From NCBI GenBank assembly GCA_004794655.1, contig SMMW01000524.1, positions 1,054,001-1,118,000 on the forward strand: DNA of 64,000 nt, in the 5' to 3' direction. Positions 11,484 to 23,727 of this stretch are shown piece by piece. Origin of the DNA: Marisa cornuarietis. Its lineage: Eukaryota; Mollusca; Gastropoda; Architaenioglossa; Ampullariidae. Positions within the stretch are counted from its first letter, which is position 1. Every line of letters starts with the position of its first letter. The notes beneath the pieces are model-generated. The model was not told the DNA's origin, searched no databases, and saw only the letters and a program-made list of their open reading frames with translations. The translations under genes were made by a program, and so were the position numbers.

Positions 11484-14400
11484 GTATAGCTGGTCAGTTG
11501 GCGTAGGACATGTAAAACCAGGTTTTCCGTACATCAGGTACTTCTGTCTCTCTATCCTTATGGTACTATCTTTCATTCCTTCTCTTAGTTTCCTTCGCCA
11601 GCCTCGTCATCACATCCTCTTATAGTAGTGCAAAATCACTTACCGATAAAAGCACTTTTTATTCAGTACGAAGCGAACAACCAAGAAACCAATTAGTCTC
11701 TGCACTTTATAGGAAACGAAAATTATATAAAAGAACTAAAACCTTTGCGAAAGCTTCTGCTTTGCGTTTTTTGTGCAGCGACACGGGTACCTACCCTCCA
11801 GAGAGTTGCCTGTTTGGGTTTCTCCTGAGCTGCTACTCTTTTGTCAGTAAGTGAAAAACAACAAAGGTAATGTGAGCATATCACAGACCTCTATGCTCTG
11901 TGGGCCGTGTGTTTAGTTAGCATGGGTCCTAAGACCTAAAACTCACTTTCAAGACCTCACACACCTCAACGGAGATTTTTGGAGATTACGCCCAAAAACA
12001 TCAGCTTAAAGTCGAGTTAACTTCACATGAATATACATTATATAACAGGATTTAGTCACTGAGATTTGGAATAAACATTATTATCTTGTAATGAACAAAA
12101 TCCAACGGTTAAAGCAAATCCACTTCGTGGGTATTTGACAACAAACAGTGCATTCTTGGGAGGAGGTTTTTCTTGAAAAAAAAAACCCCCATCTTTCTGA
12201 CAGCGGCGATATCAGTGTACGTACGCTGGCGACAGGTGAGAACAGTGTACCTGAGCTTCGGTACCCGAGTTTTACACCGTGTGAACAACGCTGGTCTGGT
12301 GGCAGGGTTCTTGGCCTCTTTTGGTATACTTGTCGTGGCCAGTTTTCAAGTAGGTGTAACATTTTTAAAGGTCTGGGGCCAGTTGCACAACACATTTCTA
12401 ATTTTAAACACTTTTAGTCCTTAAATCTTTTTAGATAATCAGTTTAAAGTGCACACCACAATTTTAGAATTTTTAAAACTAAAACTGCTTTAAGTAAGAT
12501 AAAGTTGTTTAAGTCTGATATTCCATCCTGTCAGTACAATTTTTTTGTATGTTCTTGTGCAATGCATCAAAATGGCAGAGAAGATATTTTACTTCTTTAG
12601 AACAGTTTTAAGGTTTAGAAACATGTTGTGCAACTGGCCCCAGAACAAGATACTATTTCCCCAAATCTGAGTGAATGGCCTCAGCCCTTTCCGTTTTCCA
12701 GACTCACGCCTACAAGCATCAACATGCACAGAAAGACGTCATCACCATAACACATGAATACGTTTATGTTATCAAGGCTACAACCTATGGAACCATAATT
12801 ATGTTAATTAGGTGCGTCTGTGCACAAACGTGACGTCATGATACTGAACTCTTTCTGTTCCTGGTGATGTTTGTAGACATGTATCTCGAGAACGGAAAGA
12901 CTGTATTTATGTAGAATTTGGGAAATAGTATCTTAAACTGAGCCTTCCCCAGTCTTTTAAAACAAACAAACAAACAAACAAAACTGAACCGCCCTAAACT
13001 CTTTCAGTCTTTGCCCTCCTCCACGAAAACTGTACACCATTGACCCCTGCGCTGACTGTAACTTTTGACTGTAATTTTGGCTGCTTAGTTGTGTAAAGTT
13101 TCTTGACTAGCAGATTACTAGATTTATTGACTGGCTGATATATAAAGTTTATTGACTAAGCTGACGTGCGATTTCTTGGACGGCTGACGGTTTTTTGACG
13201 GTTGCGAGGCTGACTTTTACCTGGAAGTGCGACCACATATCTGTGTCACTTATATTATATTTTAGGCCTAGGGGGTGGAGGATGGGGTGGCTTTAGGTCT
13301 GGTGACTGTCTATTTAGAAGGAAATAGGACCGATTAGTTTATTATAAAAAGGACTGACCAGCTTTAATGGATGACCGATAGCATGTGCGTGTCTGGTTGA
13401 GTGCATCTTGAGGTTGGCACTATGGCTGTGTGGCCGGAAAGATGGTTGGCTGAGTAACTGTTTCTGGGTGTCTGTTGGGTGACTGCCCATTTCAGGAGAC
13501 CAATGTACCCGTCGTACATCTCCTCGGGGCCTTTTTGGCCTTCGGGGTCGGCGCCGTGTATTTCTGGGTGCAGACTTACCTGACGTTCCGGACTCTGCAG
13601 CTTCCGGGATACCGCGCATGTCTACGCATTTGTAGACTAGTTATGGCCATCGTCGTATCGGTGTCCTTCGTGCTGGGTATCCTTTTGATGTTGTACGAGA
13701 AAAGAAACACAAAGCTATTACACATCTACACGTGAAAAAAACCATACAAACTTGCGACCATATACAAAGAACATATATAAATATGTAACAGAAAATAAAT
13801 AGACAAATGAAAAAATCTTTATTTACGATGGAAACAGAATAAGCAAAAGTTACGCTTTTTCACATCTAGTCCTCAATGTAAAGAAAGGAAACTGAAACAG
13901 TAGTACACAACAAAGGGATTAAAACAAGGAAAAATTAAAGAGGGAAAATTGGTAAATGTACAAATGCCTATCAGTGTGGTCAATAACAGTTCGATGAGAT
14001 ACTGAGAATTATCTAAGCTTTACTTTCAGCTTTGCCTATACACACGTTATGAGAAGCATTCCTTAACAAGTGACTAGTACTTATATTTGCTGTAAGGGCC
14101 GTGGCAAAATCCAACCTCAACGGAATGAGTGCCTATATATGGCGGCCCAGTGATGAGGTTTGTTTAAACCAGGCGAACAGACCAACAGATGAACAGACGT
14201 TTTGCCGAATGCTTGTTTGCTTCTTTAATTTTTTAAAAATACAAAATCGTGCAGATCACTAATTTTATAGAAAACTGTTTTTAATTAAGCTGTGTTCAGT
14301 GGTGAATACATACTATATGTTTATTTTCGAGCGTCAAGCAGACGCTGGCTTGCAAATATATGGATATAGATATACACTTATACACAGGGCGATATTCTTT

Positions 14401-14633
14401 CTCTGCAGGGCTTCACGGATCACGTGGTGTCAGCGGCTTTTGAATGGGCAACGGCTTTTGTGTCCGCCGGTTTTTTTGCTTCCTTTTTTGGCGAGTTCCG
14501 ACACTTCACGATTACCACGCCAACAGTGATATTTTCTGAGGTCGGAAATGGCGAGCGTCGTGCGAATGGGGGCGTCGCCAATGGCAGCTTCAGGAGCTGG
14601 GATCTTCAATCGGAGATATCAACCGTCTCCTAA
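11484..14633 (+). CDS. DRAM-family (Frag1/DRAM/Sfk1) membrane protein, 5' exon missing
   Basis: DRAM proteins are multi-pass endolysosomal membrane proteins that modulate autophagy. Exons: 11484-11537, 11779-11846, 12204-12349, 13496-13692, 14097-14157, 14409-14633 (stop TAA 14631-14633). The exon phases 2, 1, 0, 2, 0 join without conflict. Family hallmarks in order: GFPYISDTGTYPPESCLFG (11515-11815); VYVRWRQV; NNAGLVAGFLASFGILVVA (membrane helix); VPVVHLLGAFLAFGVGAVYF (helix); RLVMAIVVSVSFVLG (helix); W-R-P-S-D-E plus HVVSAAFEWATAF (helix); and a hydrophilic C-terminal tail of about 40 residues. These match vertebrate DRAM1/DRAM2 order and spacing. The 13692 donor and the 14096 acceptor are the weakest sites, chosen for phase and similarity. 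The N-terminal exon with the start codon was not identified. A MITE begins 23 bases after the 12349 donor. Whether this is the DRAM1 or DRAM2 orthologue cannot be decided. Confidence 0.87.
12373..12653. mobile_element. 281-bp MITE with terminal inverted repeats (copy 1)
   Basis: Left end CTGGGGCCAGTTGCACAACA and right end TGTTGTGCAACTGGCCCCAG are inverted copies with at most a mismatch over 20 bases, and the match continues with TTTCTA/TAGAAA. There is no coding frame. No convincing target duplication was seen. A decayed second copy lies at 60823-61087. It sits in a DRAM intron 23 bases beyond the donor. The superfamily is not assigned. Confidence 0.85.
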
Positions 14634-15334
14634 CACACAGACAGGTCTACATACCTGTGTAGGTGCGTAGGTGCGTGCGCTCTGTGATCCCCATTCTTAA
14701 GGGAAGTAACATGAGAACAACCCCTTCCTTTATTTATTTATTTATTTTTTTTATATTTATTTTACAAGACCCCTGGCACAAAGCAGCGCAGCTGGCTGTA
14801 AAGCTTTTGTTGTTAGAATGGATAGAGACAGTTCTGCAAGTCTTTGGTAACAGAAACTGTTGAATATGTACAAATAAAAGAATGAACAAATAAATGAGAC
14901 TGGAAAAAGTATACGCGTGTTCTGTATAGTCGTTAACGTAGAGCGCAGAAAGCCGTAATATCTCCATCCTCCTTCAATGTATCTCGCTATGAGAATATGT
15001 AAACACACACATATTATATATATATATATACATCTATATATACAGATCTACACATACACACGTAGTAGCGCGCGCACACACACACACACACACTTTTCCT
15101 TTTTCCCGGCTGGCACCGGTCGTTGATGGGAACTCATGGAGAAAGGCCGGAGCTGACAAGGGCTGCCACTCCGCCTGACTTGTTTTAGAAAGCAACACTG
15201 TATGATTGTTACCGAAAGCAGGTTCTTGAACCACCTGGATCACACGCTGATGGTCATAAAGAGGGTCACACTTTGTTGAGAGGAAGCAAACATATGCGAC
15301 AATTGAGCTTAAATTTCCGGTGTCATATCACCTC
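14634..15334. other. DRAM 3' flank, no further gene
   Basis: Contains the DRAM 3' UTR, a TTTA run (14729-14750), a (TA)n stretch near 15012-15030 and a (CA)n tract near 15072-15092. Nothing else is recognisable before the first tRNA. Confidence 0.6.
14873..14878 (+). promoter_or_regulatory. Candidate poly(A) signal of the DRAM gene
   Basis: AATAAA lies 240 bases after the DRAM stop codon, following a TTTA-rich stretch. It is the first canonical hexamer on the + strand after the stop. Confidence 0.5.
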
Positions 15335-15406
15335 TCCTCGGTAGTATAGTGGTTAGTATCCCCGCCTGTCACGCGGGAGACCGGGGTTCAATTCCCCGCC
15401 GGGGAG
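15335..15406 (+). tRNA. tRNA-Asp (GTC)
   Basis: 72-base cloverleaf with 7-bp acceptor (TCCTCGG/CCGGGGA with one T-G pair), anticodon GTC at 15368-15370, T arm with GGTTCAATTCC and discriminator G. A pol III T5 terminator is at 15414-15418. The body is identical to the copies at 19454, 20773 and 29027. Confidence 0.97.
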
Positions 15407-15786
15407 GATTACGTTTTTGTTTACGAGTTTGAAATGGGAAATAGGTTCCCTCTGAAAGTCCCTCTGAAAGCAAACATAAAACACCCACGAAAGTTAACAG
15501 AGTAAAAAGTGCTGGACACACACACACACATTTCTTCTGAAATCGTTGTCTCAAATTTAATGTGGGTTGGATAGCGAGATAAATTGATCTGAATGACCAG
15601 GTACAAAATTCTTTAGACCACATAGCGTCTAGAAATGTTACAGTTCTCACCTGAGTTTTGAAAATATCTCATTTAATTTTGCACAACGTCACAAGACTAC
15701 GCTTGCTGATTGTTAGACACGTGATTGGCTCAGAGCCCTCGCACTGACTGCACCATTCCCGATGGCAGAAGTAGGAATTTTAAATC

Positions 15787-15818
15787 TGTACCTTTCTAAC
15801 AAAAAAAAAAAAAAAAAA
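15787..15818. repeat. Poly(A) tract
   Basis: A run of about 18 A residues at 15801-15818. It is an isolated homopolymer with no recognisable element 5' of it. Confidence 0.6.
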
Positions 15819-15925
15819 GGTATAAAGCATTACTTACAAAACGCACTCCACATTCATATAGTTACTGTATTAAGAAAGTTTCATCCTTTCAAATTTTATT
15901 TCACACGGCCTTAAAAATAATCCTC

Positions 15926-15997
15926 GGGCTCGTCCGGGATTTGAACCCGGGACCTCTCGCACCCTAAGCGAGAATCATACCCCTAGACCAACGAGCC
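15926..15997 (-). tRNA. tRNA-Pro (AGG)
   Basis: 72-base cloverleaf on the minus strand: acceptor GGCTCGT/ACGAGCC, anticodon loop TTAGGGT giving AGG, T loop TTCAAAT, discriminator C. A run of A at 15913-15917 supplies the T terminator on this strand. The body is identical to the opposite-strand copy at 20027. Confidence 0.97.
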
Positions 15998-16159
15998 GAT
16001 ACAGGCTCGATCTTAAAAATGATTTTTGATCACTGGCTGGTTGGAAGAGGAAACAATTTTAAGATTTGTACATAATTATTGTACTTGGTAGAGTAGTTTC
16101 CACGCTTTGGTGATTTTCTCTTAAACTATAGAATTAATATGACAACACCAAGTCCAATA

Positions 16160-16795
16160 ACTGTCATAATAATAATAATAGTGAAGATTTTTATAGCGCA
16201 TATTCACACTCGTAGAGAGCATGCTCTTAGCGCTTAAAACGGGGAAAAGACGTGGACTAAGTAGATACAGAACACAGGGGACGAAAGAAAACGACAGTAC
16301 TGACGAAAACAGATAAAAAAAGCCGTCAAAAGGCATCAAGTGACAGGAACAGAGAAAAATAGTGATGGGTAAAGTAGCAAGAGGGAAGGGGGGGGGGTAA
16401 GGACTAGCATTGTGGACTAGGAGTAGTGCTCAAGGAAGAGGTGCGTTTTCAGTGCATATTTGAAAGATTCAGTTGTAGGAAGGTGGCGGATATGGAAAGG
16501 AAGAGAGTTCCATTGTTTTGCAGCACAGTAGCCAAAAGTCCTGTGACCATATGTTGTTGTTCTGGTGACAGGAACAGTCAGAGTACGGTTGTCAGAGGAA
16601 AAGCGGAGTTGTCTGGCCGGAGAGGAAGGGATGAGAAGTTCAGAGAAATAGTCAGGACAGGAGCCTGCAAAGAAATTAAAACACAGCACAGACACTTTGT
16701 ACTGGAAGTACCAGACGTGCAGCGGAGTTCTGTACTCTCTGGAGTTTCTGAATAAGGGATGAGGGGCAGCCTGCCAGCAAGGAGGAGGAGGAGGT
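16160..16795 (-). mobile_element. CR1/L2-like LINE 3' fragment (copy C)
   Basis: Minus-strand frames read LLAGCPSSLIQKLQRVQ then NSAARLVLPVQ, followed after a shift by KVSVLCFNFFAGSCPDYFSE, FGYCAAKQWNSLPFHIRHLP and TTESFKYALKTHLFLEHYS-stop. That is the C-terminal end of a non-LTR reverse transcriptase. The 3' end has the shared gagcatgctcttagcgctt motif and an (AAT)n tail at about 16165-16180. It is broken by an internal deletion and a frameshift. Confidence 0.87.
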
Positions 16796-17181
16796 GGAAA
16801 TTGCCAGTACATATAAAATGATATAATTACCTGGACACCATCTTCGACAGGAGACACAGGGATATACCAACACTCATCAAGCTGTCGTGATATATAAGGC
16901 TCATAAAAGTGCCTCTCCCTTCTCCGGAAGCTGAAGTCTTTCATTGTCTTCCAGAGATTTCTTCAGTAATTTTATACATCCCATATAGAGAGTGTGCTGT
17001 TCTTGTTTATCTGTTTTACAACAGTTTATCAGTGAAGGACAAGAGCAGCTTACATCGTACTGTTGTTTAATTACAGCTACTCCAAATTAATTAAGTTACT
17101 GGGACAGCCAGAGTGACTTTCAGATTCTGTTTGATAGGCAGACACTTTCATCGGGCCGCCCTTCTCTGTACCTACTGTGTA

Positions 17182-17262
17182 TGAATAATAATAATAAATG
17201 CAAAAATTTGTAAAGCGCACACTCACACTCCAAAGGAGCACATGCTATTAGCACTAATATGA
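17182..17262 (-). mobile_element. LINE 3'-terminal stub (copy D)
   Basis: (AAT)n followed by aatgcaaaaatttgtaaagc, then an acacatgctattagcac-like motif. This is the same 3' end as copies A and C, here truncated to about 80 bases, as expected for 5'-truncated insertions. Confidence 0.7.
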
Positions 17263-17612
17263 ATATGTTCTGGTATTGTTGTTGTGCTTCCATATAGAGC
17301 TGCATCTAATTAATTGCCCTCTGGGATACTGTAAATAAAATCTTATCGGACCTCTCGACCACCTCTCATGTGGAAAGGGTTTCACACTTTCGCGGGTGGT
17401 CAGTCACCCTGCCTTCGCTTAATTTTCTGGCCAGGCTGGTGCCAAGATTTCTCCAGGAGGACGGAGTTTAGACAACTCCTCGCTTTATCTCCGCTGAACA
17501 CCAGTTAACTATCAAGATTCTTTATTCTTTATTCTTTCACCCTCTCAATGGTAATGAAATATTCAACATTTAGTCGTCCGCAACGTAAAGCTTCTATAAC
17601 AATATTCTATCT

Positions 17613-17615
<3 letters not shown>

Positions 17616-17696
<81 letters not shown>
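17616..17696. repeat. (CA)40 microsatellite
   Basis: About 80 bases of uninterrupted CA, followed 3' by a short (CAT/CGT) mixed tract at 17705-17735. Confidence 0.95.
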
Positions 17697-17699
<3 letters not shown>

Positions 17700-17886
17700 G
17701 GATCATAATCATCATCGTCGTCGTCGTCATCGTTGTTACTATTATATTTACTCTCCTTTTTTTTTTTACAGAAGACAATGTTTCAAATATATTTTTATGT
17801 ATATAGTCTTGTTGTTTTTAACAATACCTTTTATACTTCATGTTGAATATGAATTTGTATCTGATTAGGACCTTTTTAAGTTATTC

Positions 17887-17960
17887 TCTTAAAAATAAAA
17901 ATAATAAACATTTATATAGCCCTTTTCCAAGGATTTGCTCAAAACGCTTTACAGAAATGA
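17887..17960. repeat. LINE/SINE 3'-end-like fragment
   Basis: AAT-rich start followed by catttatatagcccttttcc and ctcaaaacgctttaca. This is a common 3'-terminal pattern of AAT-tailed retroposons. It resembles the 22086 and 23669 repeats in layout but not in exact sequence. Confidence 0.45.
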
Positions 17961-18480
17961 TATTCAAAAGTAAACTGACTTACCAACACCCACGCTATCA
18001 CACGTGTGTGTGTGTGTGTGTGTGTGTTGGGGGATGGGTGGGATATACTTTTCAAAGCAATGAAATAAAGCAAATATCTGGTGCATATTTGTTTTCAACA
18101 CTCGTAACGGACCTCCATAGTGTGAGTTTCGATTTATCATCTGCTATGGTTGTATTTGTAGACTAAAGAATGAGTAATTCTAGTACTGATCGCACTATTC
18201 TAGCGATAAAGTTATTGAACGACAAGTAATGCCCGTCATTTCAGCAGTCATACATAATTACACTGTCAGCTACACGATTAAAAAAAAAAACTTTTTGATT
18301 GCAAATTTTCTGGCGAATCATGGTGAAGAAAGTATTACTGGCTCAGTTACACCGGTTTAAAAACACCAACCGAGAATCTGTTTTTGGTATTCTAGCCGAC
18401 GCACCTTTTGTTCGCTTTTTTTTTGTTAAAACACATAATATTATAACCTGCGGAGACGAACAAAATAAAAATATAACATC

Positions 18481-18552
18481 GGGCTCGTCCGGGATTTGAA
18501 CCCGGGACCTCTCGCACCCAAAGCGAGAATCATACCCCTAGACCAACGAGCC
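18481..18552 (-). tRNA. tRNA-Pro (TGG)
   Basis: 72-base minus-strand cloverleaf, acceptor GGCTCGT/ACGAGCC, anticodon loop TTTGGGT giving TGG, discriminator C. A5 at 18467-18471 gives the terminator. The body is identical to the copies at 27325 and 28570. Confidence 0.97.
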
Positions 18553-19453
18553 GCTGCTGGCAGAGGATGACTTTTAAGATAGTTGAGAAATAAAGAAAGG
18601 CTTTTCTCTTGAGGCTTTGTGCAAAGGCACGATGATAATCACCTTCTACGATGTAGCTCGATTTAAAGTAAAAAAAACATTTATAGTTTTACAAGAAATG
18701 GTACTTGAGAGAAAGAGTGAGAGCAGCAAAAGCAGCAACATCTACAATAACAAAAGTAGGGAACCGTAGTCGACCTTGCAACTAGGGCAGGCCGAGTTAG
18801 ACAGCTGTATATAGCCACCCGGTTCAAGGTAAGTGTGGGTGTGAATCGATAGACTGTGCAGGTGGGCACGTCGATAGTGACTTATTTGCACTTTTGGACT
18901 AGCATTAATCAGATGATGTTTTTGTTAGTGCTTATATTCCCTAAAGGACTAGTGGAGTGAAAATGCATTTTATGCCGCTTGAACCAAGCAATTATCAATG
19001 CAAGAAACAATTTCCCAAAACTATCGAGGTGTACAAGTACTACACTCTTGGGTTGTTGAGAAATACGCCTAGAAACTGCGGTCCGTGTACAAACATTACC
19101 ATACACCGAAGGGGGTCAGAATCATGCGATATGCCTCCTTCACCAATATTGCCAACTGTCTTATTCACTGAAGCCTTGACAACGTATCCATGCACTCTGG
19201 CGTTTCGGAGAAAAAGTCCCTGCGAAGAATTAACCTCGAAGTATTCATCAAGTCCCCACAACAACCAGTATAGGACCTGAGCAGAACTGAATAAAAAAAA
19301 ATCTTATAAATTAAAGTGACAATTGAAAAAATAAACCACGAGAAGAATTTACTTGTAAATATTCGTGTCTTGTAAAATCAGTGAAAATTGCAGTAATAAA
19401 CCGATGACACATAAATCAAGGACGATCTGTGTAGTTAAAAAGAAAAAAAAAAT

Positions 19454-19525
19454 CTCCCCGGCGGGGAATTGAACCCCGGTCTCCCGCGTGACAGGCGGGG
19501 ATACTAACCACTATACTACCGAGGA
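19454..19525 (-). tRNA. tRNA-Asp (GTC)
   Basis: 72-base minus-strand copy identical to 15335-15406. Its anticodon reads gac on the + strand. A long A run immediately on its left (from about 19442) is a strong pol III terminator. Confidence 0.97.
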
Positions 19526-20026
19526 GACACTCTCCGTGAAGTTAAATAAAATTGTTATCGCCGAGCTGTCTTTTTCATGTTACTCGTTAATCGCGAGAAG
19601 GATTGTCTCGGATGACCCTTTTTGGTTAAGCACTGGAACATACCGAGGGGGGCACCATAGCCAGTGATTGCTACGAGGTTCTCCCTTCAATTTTCTTGTT
19701 CAGAATAGCTTTTAGCCTGTGACTCGAGACTCGCTACGAATAATGTGCGCCCAATCCACTATTGTTCGAGAATTAAAAGCAGAAACGATGGCTTATAATG
19801 TGTGTGTGAGAGTGTGTGTGTGTGTGTGTGAGTGAGTGTGAGTGTGGTGTTAATATTCGTGAAAGTGAATAAAGTATCGTCGATGTCATATCATTTCTCT
19901 AGTTTCAGAGTAATTCACAAAAACGTGAAAACTACTTTAAAAAGTAGACCAACATAAATTAAAATTATTGTTTCATCTTCCAATCAGTCAGCGATGAGGA
20001 AATATTTTAAAGTGTGTGAACGTATC

Positions 20027-20098
20027 GGCTCGTTGGTCTAGGGGTATGATTCTCGCTTAGGGTGCGAGAGGTCCCGGGTTCAAATCCCGGACGAGCCC
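20027..20098 (+). tRNA. tRNA-Pro (AGG)
   Basis: 72-base cloverleaf identical to the minus-strand copy at 15926-15997. Anticodon loop TTAGGGT; T-rich terminators follow at about 20104 and 20114. Confidence 0.97.
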
Positions 20099-20772
20099 GA
20101 CGGTTTTATATGCATTTTTTTTAAAACGAATTAAATTAAATTCGAATTGACAAGTTGTAGGACCGCGGATTAAATTTTTAAGTAACACTTCAGGCATTTA
20201 TTTAAATTTGTACTTATGACGTCACTGAATATTGCAATCAGTTGAGTCAGCAACACTATTCCCAATCAGGAGTCTAGTTTTGTGACATCATGGAAAAAAA
20301 CTGAAGATGATATATTTGCTGAACAGATCTTACTAACAAAAAACTTCTGAATATGCTAAGATGTTCTTTTTTGTAAATGCTTTTATGGTATTATGATGTC
20401 AACACTATGAAAGTTATCTTTGTTCGTGATATTATATGCAATTTCTTTTTCTGTAGAGTTTACATATTTACTGTCTCAAAAATGTACAGGTAAATACGGC
20501 ATTATCATCATCTTGCTGTTAGTGCCAGTGGCTACTTGTGATAATTTGTTATGCTGGCATAATATAATGATTGTATATAGGACACTGCAGTTTATGTAGC
20601 TGTTTGTGTTCCCAGGCCTGAAAAAGGTATTTTGTTTTCTCAAAAAAGAACCATAGCTTTTTACTCAGGAGTAAGTTCCTATTGTGTGTGAAGAGAGTGG
20701 CTGGGTGGTGGAGTGGAACCTATATATTTCCCCATCCGAACGCGAACAATAAAAGAAAAAAATAAATGCAGC

Positions 20773-20844
20773 CTCCCCGGCGGGGAATTGAACCCCGGTC
20801 TCCCGCGTGACAGGCGGGGATACTAACCACTATACTACCGAGGA
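20773..20844 (-). tRNA. tRNA-Asp (GTC)
   Basis: 72-base minus-strand copy identical to 15335-15406. An A7 tract near 20756-20763 provides the T terminator. Confidence 0.97.
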
Positions 20845-21426
20845 GTGATGAAAGCAACTTGTAAATTTGAACTCAACTCTCGTCACTGCACATGCACCTA
20901 TTAGTTCCTATAATAACCGAACGGATCCTGGATACTACTACAAGCAGTGGTAGGAACTCAGTCGGGCAGACGTGAACATGTTTTTAGATTTGATTCTAAA
21001 TTACTACCTAAAGCAGTTCATAAATTGCCACCTATGTGTTTAAAAGAGCAAGAAACTGTGTCTATATATGGTAGTATTTTATTTTTCATAAATGTCAGAA
21101 TAATCTACATAAGCGTGACCAAAAACGATCGCTTTAACCACGAACTTTTATTACACGTCCTTTTACACACGCGCCAAAAAAGAGGATCGACATTAAGCTG
21201 AGTTCAATTAACCACCACCTGTGTAATGTGAAATAAGGCTATAATATCAACTCAAGTTGGTCAATGTTTTTACTTAAATATTTAAAATTTTGACAAGTTT
21301 TGTTTTTTTAAGGAAAAGAGGCGTTTATGAACAGTATTATACATGACATTGCAAATCAGCGCTGACTGCTAGAGGACGATACTTGTGTGCTTACAAACAA
21401 ATGTTAAGTTGGGATGTCATCGCGGT

Positions 21427-21498
21427 GGCTCGTTGGTCTAGGGGTATGATTCTCGCTTTGGGTGCGAGAGGCCCCGGGTTCGAATCCCGGACGAGCCC
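21427..21498 (+). tRNA. tRNA-Pro (TGG), GCCCC/TTCGAAT variant
   Basis: 72-base cloverleaf with anticodon TGG. It differs from the 18481 type by variable-loop C (gaggcccc) and T-loop G (ttcgaat). It is identical to the opposite-strand copy at 22839-22910. T6 terminator shortly downstream (from 21504). Confidence 0.97.
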
Positions 21499-22085
21499 TT
21501 AATCTTTTTTCTTATCGACGTTCTATGAAAATTAATAATTTAGAAGCACAGGATTTAGTCTTCTATCCAAATGTGGACTTAAATATCAAAGTAGCCCCCA
21601 CTCAACACTAGAAAAGTGTATAAATATATTCATTATATTTATTTCTTTTACGAGACTCTGTCCCGACTGCACCATCCAGACACTGACACAATTACAAAAC
21701 AAACTCAAGGGTGAAACAAAAGCTAGCAATTTGACCGAAATCTGAGACCTCTGTCTGACAAGAAGAAGAAAGAAAGATGGGTCAAATCATGAAGTCTGTT
21801 GCACCTTTGATTCTAAAATTCTATTACCGAGCTTCCGAACTCGGCGAATACGAAGCATCGACTTCTGTGACAGAAAATTTTGGCAACAAGCATGTTCGAC
21901 CAACTAAGGGAAGCTACTTGTAAAAATATACTATCGCACGATGTTGTCTCCCCTACCTTCTGCTTCGAAGTCCACACTACGCCATGGAGACTAGCTCGCA
22001 CCTTTTGTATAACATCTGTTTAGCAAGCCTCAGCCTGTCTCTGTCAAAGACTGTGATAAATATAGAAAGGAATCCTGCTGATTTT

Positions 22086-22640
22086 TAATAATAATAATAA
22101 TAATAGTACTTATATACCGCGTACCCCCACACCGAGGATAATCGATGCGCTTTCCAAGAGAGAGGAGGCAATAGGTAATGATGTATGACAAAGACGGGCA
22201 CAATCAGGCATACATACATGCACATGCACAGTGCCAACAACATGAAGGAACGAAGGGTGGAGAAAGGAAGAGTCAGGGTAGACCGATTAAAGTAGGTATT
22301 TCTGAAAGAGGTTTTAAATCCAGACCTGACCCCACCGTACGGAGAGACAAAGGTAGGACATTTCCAAATACTGGGGCCAGAAAAAGACTAAGTGGCAGCC
22401 GAACTCTTCCAGTCTGGGACAGTGAGAACACCGGCGTGGGCAGGGAGAACTGACCTGGGAACGAGGTCTTGTCGCGTCTCGAGACCCCTTACAGACCGGT
22501 AAGGGCCGACGTCTCTAAGTGCGATCAATGATGATGATGATGATGTCCATTTGTAATGCGCAGGTATCCATTTCGTCAAGGGCGGGTCTTGTCGCAACTT
22601 TAGGCCACTTCCGCTGGCCGATCCGCACTCCTAGCTAGAG
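22086..22640. repeat. AAT- and ATG-tailed dispersed repeat segments
   Basis: Two retroposon-like 3' ends lie in tandem. The first starts at (AAT)n 22087-22106, followed by acttatataccgcgtacccc. The second starts at (ATG)n near 22529-22545, followed by tccatttgtaatgcgcaggt. Both follow the microsatellite-plus-conserved-3'-end layout of the LINEs in this window. No coding capacity is recognised. Confidence 0.5.
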
Positions 22641-22838
22641 ACGGCTTCTCCCCAGTCTCTAATTTGCTTGAGGCTTGCTAAAGATGGCTGCACATGTAAA
22701 CATGAAGGTCCAATGCGTACTAACAGGAAGATGCAGAAAGCCGTATGGTAGACAACATAAAATTAGAGTAAAAAAAAAACAACCCCACAAAAACAAAAAT
22801 ATTTCGTAAGCACGCTTATTAAAAAACCAAAAATATAC

Positions 22839-22910
22839 GGGCTCGTCCGGGATTCGAACCCGGGGCCTCTCGCACCCAAAGCGAGAATCATACCCCTAGA
22901 CCAACGAGCC
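22839..22910 (-). tRNA. tRNA-Pro (TGG), same variant as 21427
   Basis: 72-base minus-strand cloverleaf, identical in sequence to 21427-21498. A6 at about 22821-22826 provides a terminator. Confidence 0.97.
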
Positions 22911-23666
22911 TGCCTTACTTGTATAAATTTAGAATATTTTACAAATCATGTAACGCACCATCTGTTGCCCATTTGTCGGGTGCTGGCGGATGGGGGATGT
23001 CAGGCGTTAGCGAACGCTTTCCACGAGTTTTCTCACTGAGCTCCACCTGTTCCATCTATAGTTTGATCTGTTTGATTGTATTGAGCGGTACTAGACATTT
23101 GAATTTCCTTTACGCTTCAGAATTTTTCCAAACTGAGAGAGCTGAGGGTGAATGGTGTCCACAGATGTCTACTGTGTGTTGTGTCTGACTTTCTCGAATC
23201 CTTCAGATTCCGGGCAACTGCACAGGTCTGTGTGACGCTAGACTCGTCACGTATCATTTACCCTGGTTATCCACCTGACGGTGCCTTGCATACCACCACG
23301 GATTACCGTGATTACTGTCCGTGATTACTGTACGCTAACGACTTGAGACGCTAACACGGTGTCTGCCACAGAGATGATAGACGACTGAGGTATCTGCAGC
23401 GTGTGATGCGGACAAGCGCGCAATACTACAAGCCCATGTAATAACAAATGATGGGAAATATTCGGTGACATAGCAACAGTAATCATTGTTGATTCACTGA
23501 TGATTTTGAACTATAGCTTCAGTTAACCTGGATGAAGTGTTAATGAAAGTCTGTGTGATGAGTTAAGGGTAGGTCTTGTATTGTTTCGTGTGTGAATGGT
23601 GTCTTGTATTTGACGTCTTGTGTGCGTCATTTGTTCGTCGTCATTTTGGGAAAAGAATGACGTAAA

Positions 23667-23668
<2 letters not shown>
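22911..23668. other. No gene recognised
   Basis: Moderately GC sequence between a tRNA and an (AAT)n tract. Open frames are short and show no domain. Confidence 0.5.

Positions 23669-23726
<58 letters not shown>
23669..23726. repeat. (AAT)19 microsatellite
   Basis: Followed by tggcttgtatagcgacaaat and ctcaaggcgctgacg, a retroposon 3'-end-like context; probably the tail of a minus-strand element extending right. Confidence 0.9.

Positions 23727-23727
<1 letters not shown>

Noticed and set aside
13496..13735. Readthrough of the DRAM exon to a stop at 13733
   Set aside because: The extra tail (EKRNTKLLHIYT) has no family match, while splicing at 13692 to 14097 restores the conserved W-x-P block. 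An alternative terminal form is possible but unsupported.
15369..15650. Minus-strand frame ending PPRRGIEPRSPA
   Set aside because: Its C-terminal end is the antisense of the tRNA-Asp T arm and acceptor.
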